Part shown: in pieces, positions 28,309 through 37,137 of the stretch
How the letters are laid out: each line of letters begins with the position of its first letter
Numbering within the stretch: position 1 is the stretch's first letter
Source: Pseudomonadales bacterium
Lineage (GTDB): Bacteria > Pseudomonadota > Gammaproteobacteria > Pseudomonadales > Pseudohongiellaceae
NCBI GenBank assembly: GCA_023268635.1
Contig: JALQUB010000027.1
Location: 1-56,881, forward strand
DNA length: 56,881 nucleotides
Reading direction: 5' to 3'
The notes under the pieces: generated by a model
Databases searched by the model: none
Told to the model about the DNA's origin: nothing
What the model saw: the letters and a program-made list of their open reading frames with translations, nothing else
Made by a program: the position numbers and the translations under genes

Positions 28309-29652
28309 ATGACCCATTCCCACTCCCTTGCTCCATCTCGCAGTAAACTCATCGCTATGGGCCTCGCCCTGACTTTTAGTCTCGGCAGCGTCGCCACCTT
28401 CGCGGCCGACACTTGGCCTATCAAGGAAGCGGGTGCCACTGCGGCAGGATTCACCGAAGAAGGCATCGAGGCACTCGATGCCGCGATGGCAAAAATCGTT
28501 GCTGATCAAGATGTCGCCGGCATGGTCTGGCTGCTCGCCCGCAACGGCGAAGTCGCCACCTTCGAAACCGCGGGTCTCGCCCGTGTGGATGACCAAGCTC
28601 CTATGACTCTGGACTCCTTGTTCCGTATCTATTCCATGACCAAGCCTGTGACCGGAGTGGCATTGATGATGCTGCACGAACAAGGCCTATGGCAGTTCGA
28701 CGATCCCGTCAGCAAGCATGTCCCTGAACTCGCCGGGCTGCGAATAATGACTCGCTATGACGAGAATGGCATTAAACAACTCGTGTCGCCCAGTCGGGAG
28801 CCCACCATGCGTGAACTCCTCAATCATTCCGCCGGCTATGGCTACGGCCTGAGTGGTGACGACCCAGTCAACACAGCGTTCCGTGATCTCGGCGTACTCG
28901 CCTCGGAAGATCTCGACGATCTCATCGCTAAGGTCTCCGAAATCCCGCTGCTATTCGAGCCCGGCGAACGCTGGTCTTATTCGATTGCCGTCGACATCCA
29001 AGGTTACATCGTGCAACGACTATCCGGCATGCGCTTCGGCGACTATCTCGAACAAAATATTTTCACCCCCTTGGCGATGGGTGACACCCGCTTCTTTGTC
29101 AAAGCCGAAGACGTGAATCGATTCGCCGAGGTACACAATTGGGACAGCGAGCGAAATCGCCTCGTCCAACGACCCCACCGCTCAGATCGCCCCAGCTATC
29201 TCGATCCTGAGCGTTTAGAATCTGGTGGCGGCGGCTTAGTGTCCTCCACCCACGACTATGCGCGTTTCTTGCAAATGCTAGTCAACGAAGGCGAGCTAGA
29301 CGGCGAACGCTTGCTGACTCCAGAAAGCATTCGCATCATGCGGACAAACAGCCTACGCGACGGCCTCAATCTTCGCGGCAGCTTGTCCCGCGACGACCCG
29401 CGAACTGGCCAACAGGGTCAAGGCTTCGGCGTCGATTTTGCGGTGATCATCGATCCCGAGAAAGCGGGATCGCGTAACAGCCCAGGCACTTATTACTGGG
29501 CGGGAGCCGCTGGCACTTGGTTCTGGGTTGACCCCGTCGAAGACATGTTCTGGATTGGCATGATCCAAGCGCAAGGCGCTACGCGTCCGGGAGCCGCGAA
29601 CATGCGCAATGTAGCCAATGACCTAATTTACGACAGCCTCATAGAGAACTAG
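28309..29652 (+). CDS. Exported serine hydrolase, beta-lactamase class C fold
   Basis: 447 residues with an N-terminal signal region ending near SVATFA. The catalytic S-x-x-K is S109-M-T-K112 (FRIYSMTKPVTG), and Y224-S225 (RWSYSIAVDIQG) supplies the second active-site element. The third motif region is WAGAAGTWFWVDP. This is the esterase/D-peptidase-like branch of PF00144; beta-lactamase activity is not implied. It precedes two TonB-dependent receptors and an M13 peptidase, suggesting a role in breaking down imported peptides or esters. AGAGAG lies before the ATG. The last three codons and the stop are repeated immediately downstream as a 12-bp tandem repeat. Confidence 0.9.
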   Translation: MTHSHSLAPSRSKLIAMGLALTFSLGSVATFAADTWPIKEAGATAAGFTEEGIEALDAAMAKIVADQDVAGMVWLLARNGEVATFETAGLARVDDQAPMTLDSLFRIYSMTKPVTGVALMMLHEQGLWQFDDPVSKHVPELAGLRIMTRYDENGIKQLVSPSREPTMRELLNHSAGYGYGLSGDDPVNTAFRDLGVLASEDLDDLIAKVSEIPLLFEPGERWSYSIAVDIQGYIVQRLSGMRFGDYLEQNIFTPLAMGDTRFFVKAEDVNRFAEVHNWDSERNRLVQRPHRSDRPSYLDPERLESGGGGLVSSTHDYARFLQMLVNEGELDGERLLTPESIRIMRTNSLRDGLNLRGSLSRDDPRTGQQGQGFGVDFAVIIDPEKAGSRNSPGTYYWAGAAGTWFWVDPVEDMFWIGMIQAQGATRPGAANMRNVANDLIYDSLIEN

Positions 29653-29676
29653 ATAGAGGGCTAGACAGAGGGCTAG
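29641..29676 (+). repeat. Three 12-bp repeats carrying the stop codon
   Basis: Three imperfect 12-bp units (ATAGAGAACTAG, ATAGAGGGCTAG, ACAGAGGGCTAG) begin in the last three codons of the serine hydrolase and keep its frame, giving in-frame TAG stops at 29650, 29662 and 29674. Confidence 0.85.
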
Positions 29677-29692
29677 GCTTCATCAATTAATG

Positions 29693-29722
29693 CGAGGGTG
29701 GCGGCCGCGTGCTGCACCCTCG
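29693..29722. terminator. Possible terminator after the serine hydrolase
   Basis: An 8-bp stem (CGAGGGTG / CACCCTCG) with a 14-nt loop, followed by a short T-containing run (TTCATT). It is weak by intrinsic-terminator standards but well placed between the hydrolase and the receptor promoter. Confidence 0.4.
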
Positions 29723-29753
29723 TTCATTCCTCGCATCACAATTCATGCAGTCA

Positions 29754-29783
29754 TTGCATGCACAATTCTAATAAGAGTATAGT
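29754..29783 (+). promoter_or_regulatory. Candidate sigma-70 promoter of the first TonB-dependent receptor
   Basis: TTGCAT (29754-29759), an 18-nt spacer and TATAGT (29778-29783) lie 131 bp before the receptor ATG, leaving a long 5' leader. The second receptor has a promoter-like pair at a similar distance. Confidence 0.5.
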
Positions 29784-29914
29784 CCTAGCGTTCAGCGCAA
29801 ATGTGCGGGTTTTTAGATAGTGGCGATATGAGTTCTCCGCCCTGTTTTACCAAAAGACGCAGTCCGCTGACTCGATTACAAAACAAACATCCTAATATGT
29901 AAGGGAGTAGACAT

Positions 29915-32900
29915 ATGCGCAGAACCTTCCCCAGCTCACGCCGGGCGATAACTCTCGCCGTAATTTCTGGCCTATCAGTTACCGCTTTATCAGCTTCAGC
30001 CCAAGACAATGCCATCGAAGAAGTCGTTGTTACCGGCTCATTCCTTCGTGGTTCCCCACTAGACGCTCCATCACCTGTACAAGTCGTAGACCGTTCGAGC
30101 ATCGAAGCTCAGGGCGCTGCGGTTATCTGGGACGTCATTAAGAACCTTGAAGTTAACTCTGGTTCGATTTCAAACCCAGGCTCTGGCGACAACACACAGG
30201 TCAGCGGCTCGGCAAACGTAAACCTCCGTAACCTCGGCGAGAACTCAACACTCACGCTGATTAACGGAAAGCGTATGGTTCCAGCGGCTGTCACTACCCG
30301 AAGCGGTGGAGAATTCGTCGACCTAAACTCTATTCCACTCGTGATGACTGACCGCGTCGAAATCCTTACCGACGGTGGTTCCGCACTCTACGGCGCTGAC
30401 GCGGTAGCGGGTGTGGTTAACATCATCATGCGTAACGACTTCGAAGGCTTCGAACTGTACGGCGACGTGCAGGGCGTGCAGAAAGCCGATGAGAAGTACG
30501 ACGCGACTGTGAGCGCTATTTGGGGCTGGGCGAGCGACGACGGTGCTACCAACCTCGTTCTGTCAGCAGAGCGTTTCGAGCGTGACCCGGTCACGGTTCG
30601 CGAAACAAACGCATTCTCTGACCTGCAGGATTTTAACGGTACCGTGAGCGCTGTCGGCGGCTTCTTTGCCAGCGCTGCGATCGGTGCTCCGACGCCAATG
30701 GAGTGGCTGAACCTAGACATCATGGCTCGCAATGCAGCCCAAGGCGGGACTTTCGCGCCAGTTTGGACTGACCCTGGTTGCTACACGACTTTCGGCGCCA
30801 AAGGCGGTCCTCTCATCGAGCCGGGCGCACGACGTTATGATAAAGGACAAGCTGGCGGATCTTGCTCAGACGACGTGTCTCACTGGGCAATTGCTGCACA
30901 AGAAACTGTTCGCAACAGCTATGCAGGAACGTTTGAGCACACTTTCAGCGACAGCACTGAATTTTACTCATTCTTCCAACACTCAGAATCGACTATCCAC
31001 CGAGGCGACGACGGTTATAACGAATCGCGCGGACCAACTATTTTCCTACCACAGCCCGGCGCACACGGCGGCAACCCTGTTGGAGCGTACCTCGAACTAG
31101 GCGCTTTCGCTGCAGCAGCCGGCTTGACTCCACCAACTGCAGCAGATATGCCTAATCACCCACTATCGGCAGCGAATGGTGGTCCAAACGTAGCGACTTG
31201 GTCGCAAGTGCGTAATGGGATAATTCGTCAAGGCGGGGACGGCAACATCACTGAGACGTCTAGCTCAGCAGTACAAGTGGGTCTTCGTGGTGAATTTGAC
31301 GCGTTCGATCGCGCAATCAGTTACGACATTGGCTATTCGTGGAGCGAATCGTCGATGGAAGAGAACTACCGCACGTTCAACCGTGAGCGTACAGAGCTTG
31401 CTGCTCTTGGCCTCGGCGGCGAAAACTGTACGCCTAACGGTCGATCAGATTTCGACTTTGCGGGCGCTCCAGGTGCATTTGGCTTCCTGCCAAACCTTTG
31501 GGCATCCGATGCCGCGGCGTTCGCACAGACCTTCTTCCCCGCGTTCGTGTTCACAACGCGTGAAAGCATCTCTCTCGGTTTAACTAGTAACAATCAAGGT
31601 CAAGGCGGTTGCCAGTTCTATAATCCATTCCTAAGCTCGCTCAGCAATCCGAACGTCGCAAACGATCCGGCATTGATGGATTACATCCTCGAAGACGTCC
31701 GTCGAGTCGATAAGCGCAACAAGCTTGCGGTATTCGACGCCGTTGTTTCCGGTGAGCTGTTCGAAATGAAAGGCGGCACGGCACAGTTCGCGATGGGCGG
31801 CCAGTATCGTGACCGCAACACAAAAGAGATCGCAAACGAGTTGCATTACCCTGGTCTGCAGAACCGCATCTTGGGTTATGACGAAAACGGCGTACCAAAC
31901 GAATTTCATCGCGTAAGTAACAACTATGAGTGTGCGATGTGTGCGTTTAACTACAACAATTCACGCACAACCTCTGCTGCGTTCATGGAACTCTCACTGC
32001 CGTTCATCGAGAACGTCGAGACTCAGATAGCGCTTCGTTTTGAAGACTATGGGGGCCAAATCGGCAGCGAGCTTTCACCAAAGATCGCGATGAGCTGGCG
32101 TCCATTTGAAGAGCTACTCATTCGTGGTTCATTCTCTCAGTCGTTCCGCGCTCCGAACATCGCCATCGTAGAAACAGGTCTGCAGTCGTCTTCGGTCTCC
32201 TTCCAAGACCCGATTTCGAACCAGAAAGTTCGTGCAGGCTTATTACCGCCAACGATCGAAAATGGCGAGCGTGAGTCAACCTACACACTCGGTGGCCCTG
32301 CTCCTGACGTAGGTAACGAGTATGCCGATACCTACAGCTTAGGTTTCCTCTGGACTCCAGGTGGAGCACTCGAAGGCTTGAGCATCGGCGCCGATGCGTG
32401 GCGCTTCGAAGTAAGCGACCGTGTATTGCCTGAGCCTCCGATCAATGCGCTTCAGCCAGAGATCGAAGCATTCATCGCAGCGTCTAAGGACGAGAGCAAC
32501 TACGTACTCAACGATTCGATTTCACTCGACTCGCCCGTCGTAAACGTGCCTTGTTCACCCTCTGCTATCGAAGCCGAATTTGGCCGCGATTCTGCAGAAC
32601 GTCTGAACTGCGTTGTTTCGCCAACAGCTTATATCGTGCCTAACATTCAGCGCCCAGTGGGCAACGAGTTCGGCGACCTAGTAACGACGACGCTTCGTGC
32701 GATCAACGCCGGTGAGATCACTGCCGATGGTATCGACCTGAAGGCCGGCTACTCATGGAGCAACGATCTGGGCATATTCAGCGCGAACATGACTTACACT
32801 CACGTTCGTCAGTATGTATTTGACGGCGTGCCTGGCATGATCAATGGACTGCTGGACACGGGTGTCTACGATGCGGCTGGTACAACAGGCGACGGCAACC

Positions 32901-33277
32901 TCGTGCGCTCTATGCCTGACAATAAAGGTACGCTGACGTTCAACTGGCGCAACGGTAATCAGGGTGTAACCCTAATTAACCGTCACATCGGTTCTTACCG
33001 TGACCTCGGGTATGAAGGTGCGTTGACAGTCGCTAATGACTTCACTCGCCCGCTTCTGTCACGTGAAATAGGCAGCTATAACACGTGGGATGTCCAGTAC
33101 ACCTACAACAAAGCGTGGGATAATTCACGCTATGGCAGCACGACCTTCACAGTCGGCTTGCTAGACGCCTTAAACAAGACTCTGCCTTACCGCGAGTTGA
33201 GTGCACTGAACTACGACGCGACTGTGTTCGAGGGTCGTGGTAAGCGCTGGTACGCGCGCGCGCTATGGTCTTTCTAA
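29915..33277 (+). CDS. TonB-dependent outer-membrane receptor 1
   Basis: 1120 residues. A signal peptide (RRAITLAVISGLSVTALSASAQ) is followed by the TonB-box-like EEVVVTGS and a plug domain with LRNLGENSTLTLINGKRM and YGADAVAGVVNIIMR. A 22-strand-type barrel ends in the aromatic terminus ARALWSF expected of outer-membrane barrels. It imports an unknown substrate across the outer membrane with TonB energy. A paired-cysteine loop (ECAMCAFNYNN, about residue 672) is shared with the second receptor. AAGGGAG precedes the ATG. It is followed by a strong terminator and a close paralogue, so each receptor is probably transcribed separately. Nearby peptidases suggest peptide-like ligands. Confidence 0.94.
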   Translation: MRRTFPSSRRAITLAVISGLSVTALSASAQDNAIEEVVVTGSFLRGSPLDAPSPVQVVDRSSIEAQGAAVIWDVIKNLEVNSGSISNPGSGDNTQVSGSANVNLRNLGENSTLTLINGKRMVPAAVTTRSGGEFVDLNSIPLVMTDRVEILTDGGSALYGADAVAGVVNIIMRNDFEGFELYGDVQGVQKADEKYDATVSAIWGWASDDGATNLVLSAERFERDPVTVRETNAFSDLQDFNGTVSAVGGFFASAAIGAPTPMEWLNLDIMARNAAQGGTFAPVWTDPGCYTTFGAKGGPLIEPGARRYDKGQAGGSCSDDVSHWAIAAQETVRNSYAGTFEHTFSDSTEFYSFFQHSESTIHRGDDGYNESRGPTIFLPQPGAHGGNPVGAYLELGAFAAAAGLTPPTAADMPNHPLSAANGGPNVATWSQVRNGIIRQGGDGNITETSSSAVQVGLRGEFDAFDRAISYDIGYSWSESSMEENYRTFNRERTELAALGLGGENCTPNGRSDFDFAGAPGAFGFLPNLWASDAAAFAQTFFPAFVFTTRESISLGLTSNNQGQGGCQFYNPFLSSLSNPNVANDPALMDYILEDVRRVDKRNKLAVFDAVVSGELFEMKGGTAQFAMGGQYRDRNTKEIANELHYPGLQNRILGYDENGVPNEFHRVSNNYECAMCAFNYNNSRTTSAAFMELSLPFIENVETQIALRFEDYGGQIGSELSPKIAMSWRPFEELLIRGSFSQSFRAPNIAIVETGLQSSSVSFQDPISNQKVRAGLLPPTIENGERESTYTLGGPAPDVGNEYADTYSLGFLWTPGGALEGLSIGADAWRFEVSDRVLPEPPINALQPEIEAFIAASKDESNYVLNDSISLDSPVVNVPCSPSAIEAEFGRDSAERLNCVVSPTAYIVPNIQRPVGNEFGDLVTTTLRAINAGEITADGIDLKAGYSWSNDLGIFSANMTYTHVRQYVFDGVPGMINGLLDTGVYDAAGTTGDGNLVRSMPDNKGTLTFNWRNGNQGVTLINRHIGSYRDLGYEGALTVANDFTRPLLSREIGSYNTWDVQYTYNKAWDNSRYGSTTFTVGLLDALNKTLPYRELSALNYDATVFEGRGKRWYARALWSF

Positions 33278-33324
33278 CAGCCAGGCAATAAGTGCTTCAG
33301 GCCTGATTAAGCTAGGCTGAAAAT

Positions 33325-33358
33325 AAAAACGGCGAGGAGAGATCCTCGCCGTTTTTTT
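33325..33358 (+). terminator. Intrinsic terminator after receptor 1
   Basis: A perfect stem AAAAACGGCGAGGA / TCCTCGCCGTTTTT with a 4-nt loop and a run of seven T. It lies 48 bp after the receptor stop, within a 315-bp gene-free stretch that otherwise holds only the promoter candidate at 33446. Confidence 0.95.
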
Positions 33359-33445
33359 ATGCTCTGAGTTTTTGAGCGTAAGTCAGCACCTCTTCTAAGC
33401 CACTTCCGTATCGAAACATTTCAAAATAATGTCACAATCTTCGTA

Positions 33446-33475
33446 TTGAAATTCTTATCGCTAGCTATTTATACT
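33446..33475 (+). promoter_or_regulatory. Candidate sigma-70 promoter of the second TonB-dependent receptor
   Basis: TTGAAA (33446-33451), an 18-nt spacer and TATACT (33470-33475), about 117 bp before the ATG at 33593. The leader has no recognisable riboswitch. The rest of the 33278-33592 gap shows nothing further. Confidence 0.6.
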
Positions 33476-33592
33476 CTTGACAAGTAGGCATGTAGTCGCA
33501 GTTCGTCATGTGAGTGCAGTCAACGTCAGCTAGAACGCAGATGCTTACCATAATAATAAAACTCTAATCTCATCTAAATGAGGGAGAAAAGC

Positions 33593-36500
33593 ATGCGCAA
33601 TCTTATCCCCAGTTCACGCAGGGCGATTACACTCGCCGTGATGGCAGGATTATCCTTACAAGTATCAGCTCAAGACAACCCAGTAGAAGAAGTCGTAGTT
33701 ACAGGTTCGTATTTCCGCGGCTCTCCCCTCGACGCTCCTTCGCCCGTCCAAGTAATTGATCGCTCCAGTATCGAAGCGCAGGGCGCTGCGGTGATCTGGG
33801 ATGTCATTAAAAACTTAGAAGTTAACTCAGGCTCCATTACCAACCCAGGTTCGGACAACGGCCAAGTAGAAGGCACAGCAAACGTCAACCTGCGTAACCT
33901 CGGCGAGAACTCCACACTCACGCTGATCAATGGTAAGCGCATGGTGCCGGCCGCTGCGACGACGCAGAGTGGCGGTGAGTTTGTCGACCTAAATTCCATT
34001 CCGCTCGTGATGACCGACCGTGTCGAAGTATTGACCGACGGCGGCTCAGCGCTCTACGGAGCAGACGCAGTGGCGGGTGTTGTTAACATCATTATGCGCA
34101 ATGATTTCGAAGGCCTGGAGCTTTACGGGGACCTTCAGGGTGTCCAAAAAGCAGGTGATGCCTTTGATGCAACGGTAAGTGGTATCTGGGGAACATCATT
34201 TAATGACGGTGCAACGCACTTAGTATTATCAGCAGAGCGCTTTGAGAGAGATCCTGTCGCCGTTAAAGATGCCAATTTCTATGGCCCCTACTCCGAATTC
34301 TTGGGCACGGTATCAGATGCAGGAACACTCATTAACAGCCCAGCGTTTGGCTCTCAATTTAATGCCGCTGCGTGGCTCAATAACGACATTTATGCGCAAA
34401 ATTTAGCCGAAGGGGGACTGGCAAGTAATTACATTTATACAGACCCAGGTTGCTACACAACGACGTTACCTGATGGCTCTAAGCCTCAAATTGGTCGTCT
34501 GCGCGAAGACCGCGGCGAGAAAGCGGGCACCTGCCGCATGGACACCTCCGACTGGAATTATGTGACTAATGCGACAGAACGTAACTCCTTTGCTGGTTCA
34601 TTTAATCATCAGTTTAACGACACAACTGAGTTCTATTCGTTCTTTAGCCACTCTGACTCAAAAACGACACGTGCCGACGACGGCTATAACCAGTCTCGAG
34701 GTCCTACAGTCTTCCTCGCACCTCCCGGCGCGTATGCGCGTAACCCGCGCTATGGTAACAACTCGATAGGTCAGACTTTAGAGCTCGGCTTCTTCGCTCC
34801 TCAGGCGGGATTGAGCCGCCCGACGTTAGCTGACATGCCCAATATGCCTCTGGCTGCGAGCAACGGCGGGCCTAATGTCGCCATGTATCAAGGCTTGCGC
34901 GATGGCATCATCCGAACTGGCGCAGAGAACAACATCACCGAAACGAGCACCGTAAGCGTTCAAGCTGGAATTAAAGGCGAATTCGAAGCCTTCGACCGAG
35001 CGATGAACTATGACGTGAGCTATTCATGGGGTGGATCGTCCTTAGAGCAGCAATATAAAACGTTTAACAGAGATCGCGCCGAGCTGGCTGCAAACGGGCT
35101 AGGCGGACCTAACTGCACGCCTAATGGGCGACCTGATTTCGACTTCGCGGGCGCGCCTGGGCCCTTCGGTGGCGCAGTTCCGCAGGCATGGGATTTTTAC
35201 GCACCCGGCTTGGTGCAGACATTCTTCCCAGGGTTCGTTTTCACGACGCGTGAGAACTTAAGCTATGCGCTGACGAGTAACAACCAGGGTCAGGGCGGTT
35301 GTATGTTCTATAACCCGTACCTGAGTCAGCTTTCTGACCCGAACCTCGCCAACAGCCGCGAGCTGATGGATTGGATGAATGTAACAGTGGATCGCGTAGA
35401 CAAGCGCAACAAGCTCGCTGTATTTGATGCTGTCGTGTCCGGAGAGCTGTTCGAGATGAAGGGCGGTACTGCGCAGTTTGCGGTAGGTGGTCAATACCGT
35501 GAACGCAACACAAAAGAAGAGGCATCCGAACTGCATTATCCCGGTCTACAGAACCGAATACTTACGTACGATGCTAACGGGGTTCCTGACTCCTTCCATC
35601 GCGTAAGTAATAACTTTGAATGTGCAATGTGTGCATTTAACTATAACAATACACGCACAACGAAAGCGGCGTTTATGGAGCTTTCTCTGCCGTTCATTGA
35701 GAATGTAGAGACGCAGGTTGCCCTCCGCTTTGAGGACTATGGGGGTCAGATCGGCAGCGAACTTTCACCTAAGATTGCCATGAGCTGGAGGGCAACTGAA
35801 AACCTGCTTATCAGGGGATCTTTCTCTCAGTCTTTCCGCGCGCCTAACATCGCGATCGTAGAGACAGGCCTACAGTCTTCGTCTTATACATTCCGCGATC
35901 CTATTTCCAACCAAGCAGTTCGTGCCGGACTCGTGCCCCCGACTGACGACAATGCGGAAGCAGAGGCAACTTATACGTTGGGTGGTCCTGCACCCTACGT
36001 GGGCAATGAATACGCGGACACGTATAGCGTCGGTTTCCAGTGGACGCCGACCGGAAGCCTGGATGGCCTAAGTGTAGGTGCTGACTTCTGGCGCTTTGAG
36101 GTGAGTGATCGTGTGCTACCTGAACCACCAATTCGCGCGATTCAACCTGAAATCGAGGCGTTCATCGCCGCGTCACAGAATGAGGCTAACTACATTCTTA
36201 ACGACACGATTCCAGCAGACTCCGCACAGCCCTACACGCCCTGCAGTCCCTCGGCTATCGAAGCCGAATTCGGTCGCGACTCGGCTGAGCGTCTAAACTG
36301 CGTGGTTGATCCGCGGACCTATGTGGTCGAGGGTATTCAACGCGCATTTGGAACGACCACGGCCAACCTCATTACGACAACACTGCGGGCGATCAACGCT
36401 GGCGTGATTACGGCAGATGGAGCAGACCTTAAACTCGGCTACAACTGGTCGAATGATCTCGGCCTGTTCAGTGCGCGGGTCGACTACACGCATGTACGAC

Positions 36501-36967
36501 AGTACACGCTCGAAAATGTGCCTGGTCTAGAACGCGGACTGCTTGATACCTACGTTTTTGATGCAGCCGGCACCACGGGCGATGGCAATATCGTGCGTTC
36601 GCTCCCTGACAATAAAGGGACACTGACGTTATCTTGGCAAAGAGACGCTCACGGTTTGAGCTTAATCAATCGTCACATAGGCTCGTACCGAGACCTCGCG
36701 TATCAAACTGCGTACGAAAGCGGGTCTGATTTTACGCGCAGCATGCTGGACGAGAAGATTGACAGCTACAATACGTGGGACCTTCAGTATCGATACTCGA
36801 AAGATTGGGGTGGAGCAATTGGATCTACTAACTTCTCATTCGGTGTGTTGGATGTGTTCAATGCCGACATCCCTTATCGTGAAGTCAGTTCGCTCAACTA
36901 CGATACCATCGTATTCGATGGCCGCGGTCGACGAATTTATGCAAGGGTTCTCTGGCAGATTCAGTAG
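33593..36967 (+). CDS. TonB-dependent outer-membrane receptor 2 (tandem paralogue)
   Basis: 1124 residues from the ATG at 33593, chosen because GAGGGAGAAAAG precedes it and MRNLIPSSRRAITLAV aligns with receptor 1; an upstream ATG at 33578 would overlap that ribosome-binding site. Plug and barrel follow receptor 1 closely: near-identical N-terminal plug (SPLDAPSPVQVIDRSS, YGADAVAGVVNIIMR) and the same ECAMCAFNYNN loop. Several stretches differ strongly, notably about residues 215-330 (e.g. FYGPYSEFLG, QFNAAAWLNNDIY). The C-terminus reads RVLWQIQ and lacks the usual terminal Phe/Trp. A terminator follows. The ligand is unknown and probably related to that of receptor 1. Confidence 0.93.
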   Translation: MRNLIPSSRRAITLAVMAGLSLQVSAQDNPVEEVVVTGSYFRGSPLDAPSPVQVIDRSSIEAQGAAVIWDVIKNLEVNSGSITNPGSDNGQVEGTANVNLRNLGENSTLTLINGKRMVPAAATTQSGGEFVDLNSIPLVMTDRVEVLTDGGSALYGADAVAGVVNIIMRNDFEGLELYGDLQGVQKAGDAFDATVSGIWGTSFNDGATHLVLSAERFERDPVAVKDANFYGPYSEFLGTVSDAGTLINSPAFGSQFNAAAWLNNDIYAQNLAEGGLASNYIYTDPGCYTTTLPDGSKPQIGRLREDRGEKAGTCRMDTSDWNYVTNATERNSFAGSFNHQFNDTTEFYSFFSHSDSKTTRADDGYNQSRGPTVFLAPPGAYARNPRYGNNSIGQTLELGFFAPQAGLSRPTLADMPNMPLAASNGGPNVAMYQGLRDGIIRTGAENNITETSTVSVQAGIKGEFEAFDRAMNYDVSYSWGGSSLEQQYKTFNRDRAELAANGLGGPNCTPNGRPDFDFAGAPGPFGGAVPQAWDFYAPGLVQTFFPGFVFTTRENLSYALTSNNQGQGGCMFYNPYLSQLSDPNLANSRELMDWMNVTVDRVDKRNKLAVFDAVVSGELFEMKGGTAQFAVGGQYRERNTKEEASELHYPGLQNRILTYDANGVPDSFHRVSNNFECAMCAFNYNNTRTTKAAFMELSLPFIENVETQVALRFEDYGGQIGSELSPKIAMSWRATENLLIRGSFSQSFRAPNIAIVETGLQSSSYTFRDPISNQAVRAGLVPPTDDNAEAEATYTLGGPAPYVGNEYADTYSVGFQWTPTGSLDGLSVGADFWRFEVSDRVLPEPPIRAIQPEIEAFIAASQNEANYILNDTIPADSAQPYTPCSPSAIEAEFGRDSAERLNCVVDPRTYVVEGIQRAFGTTTANLITTTLRAINAGVITADGADLKLGYNWSNDLGLFSARVDYTHVRQYTLENVPGLERGLLDTYVFDAAGTTGDGNIVRSLPDNKGTLTLSWQRDAHGLSLINRHIGSYRDLAYQTAYESGSDFTRSMLDEKIDSYNTWDLQYRYSKDWGGAIGSTNFSFGVLDVFNADIPYREVSSLNYDTIVFDGRGRRIYARVLWQIQ

Positions 36968-37009
36968 TTCTAGCCACTACTACACTACTATTAGATCGTT
37001 CTGATCGCT

Positions 37010-37050
37010 AAAAGCCCCCGAGGTCGGCTCGTCGACCCGGGGGCTTTTAT
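37010..37050 (+). terminator. Intrinsic terminator after receptor 2
   Basis: An 11-bp outer stem AAAAGCCCCCG / CGGGGGCTTTT, with an inner GGTCG / CGACC stem after a one-base bulge, and a T-rich tail. It lies 43 bp after the receptor stop. Confidence 0.92.
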
Positions 37051-37137
37051 TTTAATTCCGCTCACATCAAACGCGTAAACTAGACATGTGTTTTTCCGCT
37101 ATACTTGCCGCATTCACCCTTGCAAGTTGGAGCGACC

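Noticed and set aside
28309-29652. Antibiotic-resistance beta-lactamase call for the serine hydrolase
   Set aside because: The S-x-x-K/Y-S pattern fits the broad esterase/peptidase branch; the class C beta-lactamase motifs Y-x-N and K-T-G are not present.
37081-37105. Promoter with TAGACA and TATACT before the M13 peptidase
   Set aside because: The -10-like TATACT is good, but the only -35-like hexamer gives a 13-nt spacer, too short to support a call.
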